55,850 nt of DNA from DASQFD01 sp035633255 (GCA_035633255.1 DASQFD010000096.1:1-55850), one strand, 5' to 3'; positions 27,709 through 35,447 are shown, numbered from the stretch's first letter. Notes: generated by a model from the letters alone, not told the origin. Numbers and translations are program-made.

Positions 27709-28085
27709 GAGGGGCCGACGACGTCGCTGAACTCCGCCTCGAGCCGCTCGGCCTGCCGGGTGTACCAGCGCGCGAGGAGGTAGACGGCGGGGTACACCGC
27801 CACCCCGAGGACCAGCCACGGGAACGGTATGCCGGCCACGGCCAGGGTGCGGGTGGCCGGCACGGCGAGCAGCAGCAGCGGGAAGCCGCCGACGGCGGCG
27901 GCCGCGACCGCGAGCACCTGGAGGGTGAGACGGAGCTGGGCCCGCATCAGCCCGGCGAGGTAGACGTCACCGAGGCCGGTCTGCTCGTCGAGGTCCCGGG
28001 ACACCGGGCGGGAGCGCAGCGGCCGGGCCCCACGGCGCGCGCTCGTGACCCGCACCCGGTTCGGGGCGCCGCCGCTCTGCGTCAC
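27705..28085 (-). CDS. DUF485 membrane protein, partner of second symporter
   Basis: This 126-aa protein has two hydrophobic helices (about 55-77 and 85-107) and a YPAVYLLARWYTRQAERLE ending, matching DUF485. The N-terminal 30 residues are Arg-rich and not conserved, so the start (GTG 28085) is uncertain. It begins 7 bp after the LytTR stop and overlaps the symporter start, giving a three-gene transcript. Confidence 0.75.
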   Translation of the reverse strand: MTQSGGAPNRVRVTSARRGARPLRSRPVSRDLDEQTGLGDVYLAGLMRAQLRLTLQVLAVAAAAVGGFPLLLLAVPATRTLAVAGIPFPWLVLGVAVYPAVYLLARWYTRQAERLEAEFSDVVGPS

Positions 28086-28092
28086 GGGCGGC

Positions 28093-28866
28093 TCACCGGA
28101 CCGGCGCCTCGCGGTCGGCCAGCGGCCGGCGCAGCAGCAGCATGTCGCGCAGCCCCTTGGTGTGCCGGCGGCTGACCTGCAGCTCGACGCCCCCCAGGAC
28201 GAGCGAGCAGCGTCCGTGGTCCATGTGCACCTCGCTGACGTGCGGGAGCGCGACGAGGGTGCTGCGGTGGACCCGGACGAAGCCGTGGTCGGCCCAGCGC
28301 TCCTCGAGCACGGACAGGGGCACGCGCACCAGGTGGCTTCCCGAGTCGGTGTGCAGACGCGCGTAGTCGCCCTGCGCCTGCGCGTAGCGGATCTGGCTGC
28401 GGTTGATGAAGCGGGTGACCCCCCCGAGCTCGACCGGGATCGTCTCGTCGGGGGGTCCTGGGGGCAGCTCCGGAGGCCCGCCGGCCGCGCCCTCCTCCCG
28501 CTTGGCCACGACCCGGCGCACCGCCTCGGCGAGCCGCTCCTCCCGCACCGGCTTCATGACGTAGTCGGTGGCGGCGAGGGCGAAGGCGTCGACGGCGTGC
28601 CGGTCGTGGGCGGTGACGAAGACGACCTGCGGCCGCTCGGTGAACTTGGCGATCACCCGGGCCAGGGCCATCCCGTCGAGCCCGGGCATCGAGATGTCGC
28701 TGAAGACCACGTCGACCTCGCGGGACTCCAGCACGCCGAGGGCGTCGGTGCCGCTCGAGGCGGTGAGGACGCTCCCGATCCGGTGATCCCGCCCCAGGAG
28801 GTAGGTCAGCTCCGAGAGCGCCGGCAGCTCGTCGTCGACGACGAGGGCCGTGAGTCCGGTGGCCAT
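28093..28866 (-). CDS. LytTR-family response regulator
   Basis: The 257-aa protein has a receiver domain (1-120) with the phospho-acceptor D57 in FSDISMPGLDG, acidic D11/D12 and K105 in YVMKPV, then a Pro/Gly linker and a LytTR DNA-binding domain (about 150-250, including RYAQAQGDYARLH and FVRVHRSTLVAL). LytTR regulators bind direct repeats. The gene lies between a LytS-type kinase and a DUF485/symporter pair, so the symporter is the likely target, as in E. coli BtsSR and PyrSR, which control carboxylate transporters. Confidence 0.92.
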   Translation of the reverse strand: MATGLTALVVDDELPALSELTYLLGRDHRIGSVLTASSGTDALGVLESREVDVVFSDISMPGLDGMALARVIAKFTERPQVVFVTAHDRHAVDAFALAATDYVMKPVREERLAEAVRRVVAKREEGAAGGPPELPPGPPDETIPVELGGVTRFINRSQIRYAQAQGDYARLHTDSGSHLVRVPLSVLEERWADHGFVRVHRSTLVALPHVSEVHMDHGRCSLVLGGVELQVSRRHTKGLRDMLLLRRPLADREAPVR

Positions 28867-28872
28867 GTCGGC

Positions 28873-28878
28873 AGCCTA
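28873..28878 (-). promoter_or_regulatory. -10 box of the LytTR gene
   Basis: The minus-strand TAGGCT lies 6 nt before ATG 28866, so the LytTR-DUF485-symporter run may have its own leaderless promoter. Confidence 0.5.
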
Positions 28879-28966
28879 TTGCCCCCGCGCGTCGAGCGGT
28901 CGTGTTTGGGGGACGAACGGTCGCTGCCGTCGGACCGCCGGGCCGGCGTCGCCGCGGGCGCGGCGC

Positions 28967-30160
28967 TCAGGCGTCCGCGTGCACGCCGGGGGCGAACTTC
29001 GGCACCCGGAAGGTGATCCGGGTGCCGGCCCCTGGCGCGGTCTCGACGACGAGTCCGAAGTCGTCGCCGTAGACTTGGCGCAGCCGGGCGTCGACGTTGC
29101 CCAGGCCGACGGAGTCGGTGCCGTGCCGGCCGTCGAGGATGCGCCGGATGCGCTCGGGGTCGGCGCCGACCCCGTCGTCCTCGATGCCGATCTCGGCCTC
29201 GGTGCCGCGGTCGGTGGCCGTGATCGAGAGGTGGCCCACGCCCTCCTTGCCGGCCAGCCCGTGCCGGACGGCGTTCTCGACCAAGGGCTGCACCGCGAGG
29301 TAGGGCAGGTGCACCGGCAGCACCTCGGGGGCCACGAGCAGGCTGACCTGCAAGCGGTCGCCGAAGCGGGCCTGCTCGAGCACGAGGTAGCGCTCGACGT
29401 TGCGCAGCTCCTCGGCCAGCGTGGTGAACGGGCCGCCACGCCGCAGGGCGTAGCGGGTGAAGTCGGCGAACTCCAGCAGCAGGTCACGGGCGCGGTCCGG
29501 GTCGGTGCGCACGAAGCTCGCGATCGCGGCGAGCGAGTTGTAGATGAAGTGCGGGCTGATCTGGGCGCGCAGGGCGCGCAGCTCGGCCTCCATGGCCCGG
29601 GTGCGGGTGCGGGCCAGCTCGGCCAGCTCGAGCTGTGAGGAGACCCACTCGGCCACCTCCTCGGTGGCTCGCGCCAGCCCCGGTGAGGCCTGCGGCGTGT
29701 ATGCCGTGAGCGTGCCGACCACGCGCTCGTCGGAGACCAGCGGGGCCGAGACGGCGCAGAGCACGGGACAGTCCGGGTCGGAGCACCGCAGGTCGCCGAG
29801 GTCGCTCACCACCGTGCGGCCGGTCTCCCGCGTCTCGGCGGCGTGCGCGTGGGCCCGGGCCCGGTGGTGGTCCCCGGCACCGGTCCACGCGAGCACGCCG
29901 CTGGTGTCGCAGATGGCGAGGGCGTTGGCTCCCAGGATCGACAGCAGGTGCCGGCCGGCCCGCTCCGCCGTCTCCGCGGTGAGCCCCTCGGTGAGGTGGC
30001 GGGACGCCAGCGAGGCGGTGTGCAGCGTGGAGTAGGTGGCGCGGTCCACGTCGGAGATGAAGCCGCGGCGGCGCAGCCGGCGCAGGACCCACACCGCCAG
30101 GACGGCCAGCAGCATCGTGCCCGCCACGACCGCCGCGGTCGCCGGGTCGAAGCTGCGCAT
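28967..30160 (-). CDS. LytS-type sensor histidine kinase with GAF domain and cysteine cluster
   Basis: The 397-aa kinase has one N-terminal membrane helix (about 9-26), a GAF-like sensor region (about 45-160), then a His-kinase domain with H204 in RAQISPHFIYNSL and an ATPase domain with VENAVRHGL, EDDGVGADP and GLGNVDARL. The sensor contains C126-x4-C131-x3-C135 plus C84, possibly a metal or redox site. It lacks the multi-helix 5TM_LYT input typical of LytS. The regulator gene lies 100 bp downstream. Signal unknown; a carboxylate or redox cue is inferred from context. Confidence 0.88.
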   Translation of the reverse strand: MRSFDPATAAVVAGTMLLAVLAVWVLRRLRRRGFISDVDRATYSTLHTASLASRHLTEGLTAETAERAGRHLLSILGANALAICDTSGVLAWTGAGDHHRARAHAHAAETRETGRTVVSDLGDLRCSDPDCPVLCAVSAPLVSDERVVGTLTAYTPQASPGLARATEEVAEWVSSQLELAELARTRTRAMEAELRALRAQISPHFIYNSLAAIASFVRTDPDRARDLLLEFADFTRYALRRGGPFTTLAEELRNVERYLVLEQARFGDRLQVSLLVAPEVLPVHLPYLAVQPLVENAVRHGLAGKEGVGHLSITATDRGTEAEIGIEDDGVGADPERIRRILDGRHGTDSVGLGNVDARLRQVYGDDFGLVVETAPGAGTRITFRVPKFAPGVHADA

Positions 30161-30167
30161 GGGGGCG

Positions 30168-30173
30168 AGCGTA
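30168..30173 (-). promoter_or_regulatory. -10 box of the LytS-type kinase gene
   Basis: The minus-strand TACGCT is followed by 7 nt and ATG 30160, a leaderless arrangement. Confidence 0.5.
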
Positions 30174-30242
30174 GGGCCCCCCGCCGGGTCGCCCGACGCC
30201 GCTCGGGGTGGTGCCGCTCCCCGGACGGGTCTGCGGTTTTGG

Positions 30243-30248
30243 TAGACC
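30243..30248 (+). promoter_or_regulatory. -10-like box of the thioesterase gene
   Basis: TAGACC lies 8 nt before ATG 30257. It lacks the final T of TANNNT, so the call is weak. Confidence 0.35.
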
Positions 30249-30256
30249 TGTCGCCC

Positions 30257-31120
30257 ATGAGCGAGTTCGACACCGCCATGGCGGTCGAGGCCGAGGACGG
30301 CTCCGGTGCACGCGCCGTCCTCGGCGCCGGGTGGGTCATCGGAGCTGCCGTCAACGGCGGGGTGCTCATGGCCCTCGGGGCGGTCGCGCTGCGGCGAGCG
30401 GTCGAGCGGGCGGGTGGGCACGGCGACCCGCTGGTCCTCAGCGCCTACTTCCTCTCCGCGGCCCAGGCCGGCCCGGTGCGGCTGCGCACCGAGGTGCTGC
30501 GGACCGGGCGCTCGATGTCGACGGGCCAGGTGTCGCTGCTCCAGGACGTCGACGGCCGGCCGGTCGAGCGGGTGCGTGCGCTCGCGACGTTCGGCGACGT
30601 CGACGCGCAGTCCGAGCCGGTGTGGCTGGCTGCCGAGCCCCCCGACCTGCCGGGTCCGGACCGGTGCGTCGCCGCCGGCCGGGAGTCCTCACCCTTCGCG
30701 GGCCCGATCAGCCTGCTCGACCGGCTCGACATCCGGCTGGACCCGGCGACCGTCGGCTGGGCCGGGGGCCGGCCGAGCGGCCGCGGGGAGGTGCGGGCCT
30801 GGGTCCGCTTCGCCGACGGGCGGGAACCGGACCTCACCTCGCTGATCTTCTTCCTCGACGCGCTGCCCCCGGTCACCTTCGACCTCGGCGCCACGGGGTG
30901 GGCGCCGACCATCGAGCTCACCGGTCACGTGCGCGGCCGGCCCGCCCCGGGGTGGCTGCTGGTCGCGGTCTCCACCCGCAACGTCATCGGCGGCCTCCTC
31001 GAGGAGGACGCGACGGTGTGGGACAGCCGGGGCCGGGTCGTCGCCCAGGCCCGCCAGCTCGCCGGGGTCCGGATGCCGTCCCGCCCGGTGACGGCGTCGG
31101 CGGCCGGGGCGGCGTCGTGA
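30257..31120 (+). CDS. acyl-CoA thioesterase-like double hot-dog protein
   Basis: The 287-aa protein has two hot-dog halves: AVNGGVLMALGAVALRRA with DPLVLSAYFLSA in the first, and EVRAWVRFADG and WAPTIELTGHVRG in the second. This is the TesB/actinobacterial thioesterase-family layout that hydrolyses acyl-CoA. The chain length preference cannot be read. Its stop overlaps the GTG of the Fic-like gene, so they are co-transcribed, and it is divergent from the LytS-type kinase. Confidence 0.82.
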   Translation: MSEFDTAMAVEAEDGSGARAVLGAGWVIGAAVNGGVLMALGAVALRRAVERAGGHGDPLVLSAYFLSAAQAGPVRLRTEVLRTGRSMSTGQVSLLQDVDGRPVERVRALATFGDVDAQSEPVWLAAEPPDLPGPDRCVAAGRESSPFAGPISLLDRLDIRLDPATVGWAGGRPSGRGEVRAWVRFADGREPDLTSLIFFLDALPPVTFDLGATGWAPTIELTGHVRGRPAPGWLLVAVSTRNVIGGLLEEDATVWDSRGRVVAQARQLAGVRMPSRPVTASAAGAAS

Positions 31121-31959
31121 CCGACCTCGTCGGCGCCGTCACGGCGCTCGCCGGGCTGCCCGGCATACCGGAGCAGGTGGACGCGGTCCGGGAGGCGTGC
31201 ACGCGGCTGCGGTGGCACCAGGCCCTGCGCCGCCGGATCCCGGAGGCCGCGGCGGAGTCCCGGGTGCGGGGCGCGCGGGCGAGTGCGGAGCTGGAGGGCG
31301 CGCCGGTGCCGCTCGAGCGGATCCGGGACGTGGTCCGCGGGGCCGAGTCGTGGCCGGCGGAGCCGGACCCGGTGGAGCGGGTGGCGCGCGGTGTCGTGGC
31401 GGCCACGGCCGAGAGCGAGCACCTGGGTGGCCTGGTGGTGCGGGCGCCGATGCAGGCGCTGGCCCGCCTGCACGTGGCGGCCGCGGCGGGGCTGGTGCCC
31501 GACGAGAGGCTGGGGCGGCCCCGGCTGCCCGGTGAGGACTGTCGCGAGGTGGTCGACCTGGGACCGGCGCCACCGGCGGAGGAGGCGCGCGAGCGCCTGC
31601 TCGGGGTGGTGGAGGTCCTGCTGGCGGCGCCCCGGTTGCCGGCGCTCGTGGTGGCGGCGGTGGCGCACGCGGAGATCCTGAGCGCGCGACCCTTCGCGCA
31701 GGGGAACGGGGTGGTGGCCCGGGCGCTGGAGCGGTGCCTCGTCGGCGCCACCGGGCTCGACCCGACCGGGGTGGCGGTGCCGGAGCTGGGCCATCTGCGC
31801 CTGGGCTCCCCCAACTACGTCGGCTCGCTGATCGCCTACGGCCGCGGTGACGCCGCCGGGGTCGCGTTGTGGCTGCGGCACTGCGGGGCGGCCCTGGTCG
31901 CGGCGGCCGAGGAGGGGGAGCGGGTCGCGGACGCGGTGCTCGCCGGACGGCTGGGATGA
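31117..31959 (+). CDS. Fic-fold protein with degenerate active site
   Basis: The 280-aa protein has the Fic/DOC core: residues 191-198 read RPFAQGNG, against the family motif HPFxxGNGR. So the catalytic His is Arg (R191) and the last Arg is Val (V199). Yet the N-terminal inhibitory motif (S/T)xxxE(G/N) is intact as S56-AEL-E60-G61. Active Fic enzymes transfer AMP or other groups to proteins; this one probably cannot. Actinobacterial relatives next to ssd are usually annotated only as Fic family. The start GTG 31117 overlaps the thioesterase stop. Confidence 0.8.
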   Translation: MTDLVGAVTALAGLPGIPEQVDAVREACTRLRWHQALRRRIPEAAAESRVRGARASAELEGAPVPLERIRDVVRGAESWPAEPDPVERVARGVVAATAESEHLGGLVVRAPMQALARLHVAAAAGLVPDERLGRPRLPGEDCREVVDLGPAPPAEEARERLLGVVEVLLAAPRLPALVVAAVAHAEILSARPFAQGNGVVARALERCLVGATGLDPTGVAVPELGHLRLGSPNYVGSLIAYGRGDAAGVALWLRHCGAALVAAAEEGERVADAVLAGRLG

Positions 31960-32006
31960 GCCGGGGCTGATGGGGCGTGAGGGGCGTCTCGGTTCCGCTC
32001 GAGGGG

Positions 32007-32035
32007 TTGTCCGGGAGGCCGGGAGCCGGTAGAAC
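32007..32035 (+). promoter_or_regulatory. sigma-70-type promoter of the candidate small RNA
   Basis: TTGTCC (32007-32012), a 17-bp spacer and TAGAAC (32030-32035) form one of the better two-part promoters in the window. Transcription should start near 32042. No open frame with normal codon use follows. Confidence 0.45.
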
Positions 32036-32041
32036 GGGAGT

Positions 32042-32232
32042 GCCGGTTGCGGCACCACCGCCCGCCTCCGGCACGCAGCAACCGTGAGGTCAACGGGTAC
32101 CCACGCGAGGGCAGTCCACTGATGGACCGGTCGCGAGGGGGCTGGTCCCTCCGCGACGGCAAGGAAGCACGCTTGGTCGCCCGGGAGACTCACGGCGAAC
32201 GGTGCCCGACCCCCGTGGCCGGGCACCGTTGC
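32042..32232 (+). ncRNA. candidate structured small RNA, unassigned
   Basis: Between a promoter at 32007-32035 and a terminator hairpin at 32198-32230 lie about 190 nt without a coding pattern. They contain good hairpins: GTGCCG-GTTG-CGGCAC (32040-32055), GTCCA-CTGA-TGGAC (32114-32127), and GTCGCGAGGG pairing with CCCT-C-CGCGAC (32130-32157). I match it to no known riboswitch or RNA family. It lies after the Fic gene and 120 bp before the 6C RNA. It could also be a leader of the 6C/tad transcript that is attenuated. Confidence 0.4.
32198..32230 (+). terminator. 11-bp GC hairpin ending the candidate small RNA
   Basis: AACGGTGCCCG and CGGGCACCGTT pair perfectly around an 11-nt loop. It ends with TTG and no longer T-tract. 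It separates the Fic operon and candidate RNA from the 6C RNA. Confidence 0.55.
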
Positions 32233-32320
32233 CGCGTCCGGGCGCGGTCGCGCGCGCGGCTGACCTGCGGTTGCGTCGCCCCGCTTGCCGGGCCGAGCCC
32301 GGTGACCCACGATGGTCGTG

Positions 32321-32425
32321 GTTCGCCCTCCCGAAAGGGCTAGAGGCGAACGGGCGGCCGGCCCATCCCCCCCAGAGCCGGACCACTCGACGGCCCCGGT
32401 TGTCCCCCCGACCGGGGCCGTCCCC
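32321..32425 (+). ncRNA. 6C RNA
   Basis: Two adjacent stem-loops carry C-runs in their loops. Stem CCGGC/GCCGG (32358-32381) encloses seven Cs, and the 12-bp stem GACGGCCCCGGT/ACCGGGGCCGTC (32389-32422) encloses six Cs. This is the defining structure of the actinobacterial 6C RNA. In M. tuberculosis the 6C RNA (B11) lies at the same place, beside the ssd homologue Rv3660c. A third hairpin with GAAA tetraloop (32321-32351) lies just before and may be part of the transcript. The known mycobacterial 6C acts through its C-loops on G-rich mRNA sites. Transcript ends are not certain. Confidence 0.85.
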
Positions 32426-32493
32426 TCTCCGCAGGCCGTCCTCTCCGTCCTCTCCGACCGGGCCAACCTCTCTGCCCCACGCAGACCGCCGTC

Positions 32494-32530
32494 GTCCACA
32501 CCCGGCGCCTGCCGTCGCGGCCGTCCACAG
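32494..32530. promoter_or_regulatory. paired GTCCACA repeats upstream of ssd-tadABC
   Basis: GTCCACA at 32494-32500 and GTCCACAG at 32523-32530 are 29 bp apart start to start, preceded by CGCAG. The same pair with the same spacing lies upstream of the pilin operon (37281-37317). The half-site resembles a DnaA box (TTGTCCACA) with one mismatch. A shared regulator of both Tad operons is inferred. Confidence 0.6.
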
Positions 32531-32581
32531 GTCCTGGCCCGGGGTGCCGGGCAGCCGCCCCGCCGCCAGCACGCTCCTCGC

Positions 32582-33448
32582 ATGTCCTCGACCCGCTTCC
32601 CCGTCGTCCTCGTCGTCGGCGCCTCCGGTGGCCTCGGGGCGTCGACGCTGGCCGCCGCCCTGGGCCGCCGCGCCGCCGCCGCCTTCGGTTCCTCCGTCCT
32701 GGTCGACCTCGACCTCACCGGCGGGGGCCTGGACGTCACGGTGGGGGTGGAGCACGTGCCGGGAAGCCGCTGGGTGGACCTGCGAGAGGTGCGCGGCCGG
32801 CTGGACGGCCGTCGCCTGCTCGAGGTGCTGCCGACGTCCGTGCACTGCGCACTCCTGTCGGCGGGCATGGCGACGACGGCGGGCGTGACGACGACGGCGG
32901 GCGTGACGACGGCGGCGGGCGTGACGAGGGCGGGGGGCGGAGGGACCGGGGGCGGGCCGACCGAGCGCGATGTCGGCCCGGCGGCGGCCGGGGCGGGAGA
33001 CACCGACGTCGTGGGCGCCGTCCCGGTTGAGGCGGTGGCCGACGTGCTGGCCGCCCTCAGCGACGGCCGGCACCCGGTCGTCCTCGACGTCCCGGCCCGC
33101 TCGCCGCTGGCCGGCCTGGCGCTCGGCGCCTCCGACGCGGTCGTCGCCGTCTCGGGTCTGCACGCCCGCGGCGTCGCCGACCTCGGGGCGCTGCGGGCCG
33201 CCCTCGGCCGTCCGGGCGCGGAGCGCCCGGGGACGCCGCTGCTCGTCACGACCGGCGGCCGGGCACCCGTGGATGCCGTCGAGGCGCTGAGCGAGCACCT
33301 CGACGTCGTCCACGTGGGACACCTGCCCGACGACCCGCGGGTGGCTCGCTCGGCGGAAGCCGGGGAGTGGCCCGGCGGCGCCGGTCGGCTCCGCCACGTC
33401 GCGGACGCCGTCCTGGCCGTCGTCGCCGGGCCGGGGGCGGCGGCATGA
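32582..33448 (+). CDS. ssd: Ssd/TadZ-like septum-site-determining protein
   Basis: The 288-aa protein has a MinD/ParA-like fold with a degenerate P-loop, GASGGLGASTLAAALG, lacking the lysines of a working Walker A, then VLVDLDLTGGGLDVTVG. This is the Rv3660c (Ssd) and CpaE/TadZ type, which localises or regulates the Tad machine and affects septation. Residues about 96-120 are a repetitive TTAGV stretch encoded by 18-bp tandem repeats. The 6C RNA and paired GTCCACA repeats lie upstream. The stop overlaps the tadA ATG. Confidence 0.87.
   Translation: MSSTRFPVVLVVGASGGLGASTLAAALGRRAAAAFGSSVLVDLDLTGGGLDVTVGVEHVPGSRWVDLREVRGRLDGRRLLEVLPTSVHCALLSAGMATTAGVTTTAGVTTAAGVTRAGGGGTGGGPTERDVGPAAAGAGDTDVVGAVPVEAVADVLAALSDGRHPVVLDVPARSPLAGLALGASDAVVAVSGLHARGVADLGALRAALGRPGAERPGTPLLVTTGGRAPVDAVEALSEHLDVVHVGHLPDDPRVARSAEAGEWPGGAGRLRHVADAVLAVVAGPGAAA
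32870..32941 (+). repeat. 18-bp tandem repeat inside ssd
   Basis: Four units (32870, 32888, 32906, 32924) of about ACGACGACGGCGGGCGTG keep the frame and insert a low-complexity linker. Copy number may vary between strains. Confidence 0.75.
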
Positions 33449-34593
33449 GCGCCGACGCGACCTGGGAGCCGGAGGTCGCACGCCGGATCCGCGCCGGGGT
33501 TCCGCCCTCGCCGCGGGAGGTCGCCGGGGTCACCGGTGCCCGGTCCCTCTCGCTGGGTGAGGACGGGGTGCGGGACGCCCGCCGGGCGCTCGGCGCCCGG
33601 GTGCTCGGGCTCGGTCCGCTGGAGGCGCTGGTGGCCGACGAGACGGTGACCGACGTCCTCGTCAACGGGAACGGGACCGTGTGGGTGGACCGGGGGGAGG
33701 GTGTCGTCCCGGCCGGCGTCCGGGTCGACGCCGCCGACCTCCGCCCGCTGGCGACCCGCCTGGCCGGCCTGGCCCGGCGACGCCTGGACGACGCTCGTCC
33801 GTGGGTCGACGGGCTGCTCCCCGGAGGGGTGCGCCTGCACGCCCTGCTCCCGCCGCTCGTCGACGACGGGCCGCACCTCAGCCTTCGCGTCGCCCGTCAC
33901 CAGCCGGCCGGGGTCGCCGGACTGGAGGCCCTCGGCGCGGTGGACGCCGAGGTGGCGCGGGTGCTCCGCCGGGTGGTCCGGGGCCGGCACTCCTTCCTCG
34001 TCACCGGTGGCACCGGCACGGGGAAGACGACGGTCCTGGGCGCCCTGATCGCGGAGTGCGACCCCGGTGACCGCATCGTGGTCGTGGAGGACGTCCGGGA
34101 GCTCGAGCCCGGACACCCGCACGTGGTGCGTCTGCAGGGCCGTGGCGCCAACGTCGAGGGCGTCGGTGAGGTGACCATGGTCGACCTCGTCCGCCAGGCG
34201 CTGCGGATGCGGCCCGACCGCCTCGTCGTCGGCGAGGTGCGAGGCGGCGAGGTCCGAGAGCTGCTCAGCGCGCTGAACACCGGCCATGAGGGTGGGGCCG
34301 GCACCGTGCACGCCAACTCCGTGACCGAGGTGCCCGCCCGCGTGGAGGCGCTGGGCGCACTGGCGGGTATGCCGCGCGCCGCCGTCCACGCCCAGCTGCG
34401 GGGAGCCGTGCGGGTCGTCCTCGGGATGGGCAGGGTCGGGGGGCGGCGCATCGTGTGCGAGGTGGGCGTGGTCGACCCCTCGCGCGACGGCGCCCCGGTC
34501 GTGCTCAGCGCCCTGACGTCCGACGGTGAGCGCAGCCGACCCGGCCCGGCTCGGGCGCTCCTGGACGAGGTGCTGGGCGAGGCGGGGCCGTGA
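33445..34593 (+). CDS. tadA: TadA/CpaF secretion ATPase
   Basis: The 382-aa hexameric ATPase of type II/IV secretion class powers Flp pilus assembly. It has VTDVLVNGNGTVWVDRG at the N-domain, Walker A GGTGTGKTT, the Asp box, Walker B-region LVVGEVRGGEVRELLSALNTGHEGG and the HANS motif near the end. It corresponds to Rv3659c. ATG 33445 overlaps the ssd stop, and the stop overlaps the tadB GTG. It is a cytoplasmic protein working with TadB/TadC at the membrane. Confidence 0.95.
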   Translation: MSADATWEPEVARRIRAGVPPSPREVAGVTGARSLSLGEDGVRDARRALGARVLGLGPLEALVADETVTDVLVNGNGTVWVDRGEGVVPAGVRVDAADLRPLATRLAGLARRRLDDARPWVDGLLPGGVRLHALLPPLVDDGPHLSLRVARHQPAGVAGLEALGAVDAEVARVLRRVVRGRHSFLVTGGTGTGKTTVLGALIAECDPGDRIVVVEDVRELEPGHPHVVRLQGRGANVEGVGEVTMVDLVRQALRMRPDRLVVGEVRGGEVRELLSALNTGHEGGAGTVHANSVTEVPARVEALGALAGMPRAAVHAQLRGAVRVVLGMGRVGGRRIVCEVGVVDPSRDGAPVVLSALTSDGERSRPGPARALLDEVLGEAGP

Positions 34594-35447
34594 GCGTCCC
34601 GGTCGTCCTGCTGGTGGTCCTGCTCCTCGGTGGGGCGCTCCTCTGGCCCCCGGGGGTGGGCGCTGTCCGCGCCACCGGCGCGGTGGCCGGGCAGGGGGGT
34701 CGTGCGGCCCGTCGCGCGGCGCGCCGGCCCTGGGATGGCGCGGCACGCGGGGCGAGGGGTGGAGGGGGACACGGCGCGGGGGGTGGCGCGGCAGGTGGTG
34801 CCGGCGCTCCGGCGCCGTGGGGCATATCGGGCCTCCCACGGCGACGTCGCGGGAGCTCCGCCTGGGTGGCCGAGCTGGCCGAGCTGGCGGCACTCGGGCT
34901 GCGCGCCGGCCTCTCGCCGGGCGAGGCGGCGGTCCTGGCGTGCGAGGTCGGCGCCGAGCCGCAGGGCGCGACCGCGGCGCCGTGGGCCCGGGTGACCCAG
35001 GCCGTGGCCCGGGCCCGGGACGAGGGCACCTCCGTGGGAGCCGCAGTGGGCGAGGTGGCCGCGGTCCTGGCCGAGCGGCGCCGACCGGGCGCCGAGGAGC
35101 TGGCCTTCCTGGGCGCCGCCTGGCAGCTCAGCGAGGAGTCCGGAGCGCCGGCCGCTCCGGCGGCCGCGGGCGCTGCGGCCGTCATCCGGGGTCGGGTCCG
35201 TGCCCGGGACCGTCGTGCCGCCCTGCTGGCCGGCCCGCGGGCCTCCATGACCCTGCTGTCCCTGCTGCCCTTGACCGGCCCCCTGCTGGCCCTGCTCATC
35301 GGCCTGCCCGTCGCACGGGTCTACGGCGGTGCGGCGGTGGCCACCCTGGGCGTGGGCGTCGCCCTCACCGGTGCCGGCTGGCGGTGGGCGGGGACGTTGC
35401 TGCGCCGGGCGGTCCGCGGCGCTCCCCTCCACGGGCCGCGCGCATGA
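34590..35447 (+). CDS. tadB: TadB-like pilus assembly membrane protein
   Basis: The 285-aa protein has one N-terminal hydrophobic helix, a Gly/Ala/Arg-rich linker (about 35-85), a type II secretion F-type cytoplasmic domain (AELAELAALGLRAGLSPGEAA to SGAPAAPAAAGAAAVIRGRVRARDR), and two C-terminal helices. It would form the inner-membrane platform with TadC. It corresponds to Rv3658c. GTG 34590 overlaps the tadA stop and the next gene overlaps its end. Confidence 0.86.
   Translation: MSVPVVLLVVLLLGGALLWPPGVGAVRATGAVAGQGGRAARRAARRPWDGAARGARGGGGHGAGGGAAGGAGAPAPWGISGLPRRRRGSSAWVAELAELAALGLRAGLSPGEAAVLACEVGAEPQGATAAPWARVTQAVARARDEGTSVGAAVGEVAAVLAERRRPGAEELAFLGAAWQLSEESGAPAAPAAAGAAAVIRGRVRARDRRAALLAGPRASMTLLSLLPLTGPLLALLIGLPVARVYGGAAVATLGVGVALTGAGWRWAGTLLRRAVRGAPLHGPRA

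Noticed and set aside
31960..32343. Short plus-strand open frame of 98 codons in the region before the 6C RNA
   Set aside because: Codon use is not like neighbouring genes and the region has promoter-hairpin-terminator structure, so a non-coding RNA fits better.
30925..34893. Minus-strand frame of about 1320 codons over the thioesterase, Fic, ssd and tadA region
   Set aside because: It runs opposite to conserved genes and has no family features; it is Pro/Arg-rich as expected of a shadow frame.
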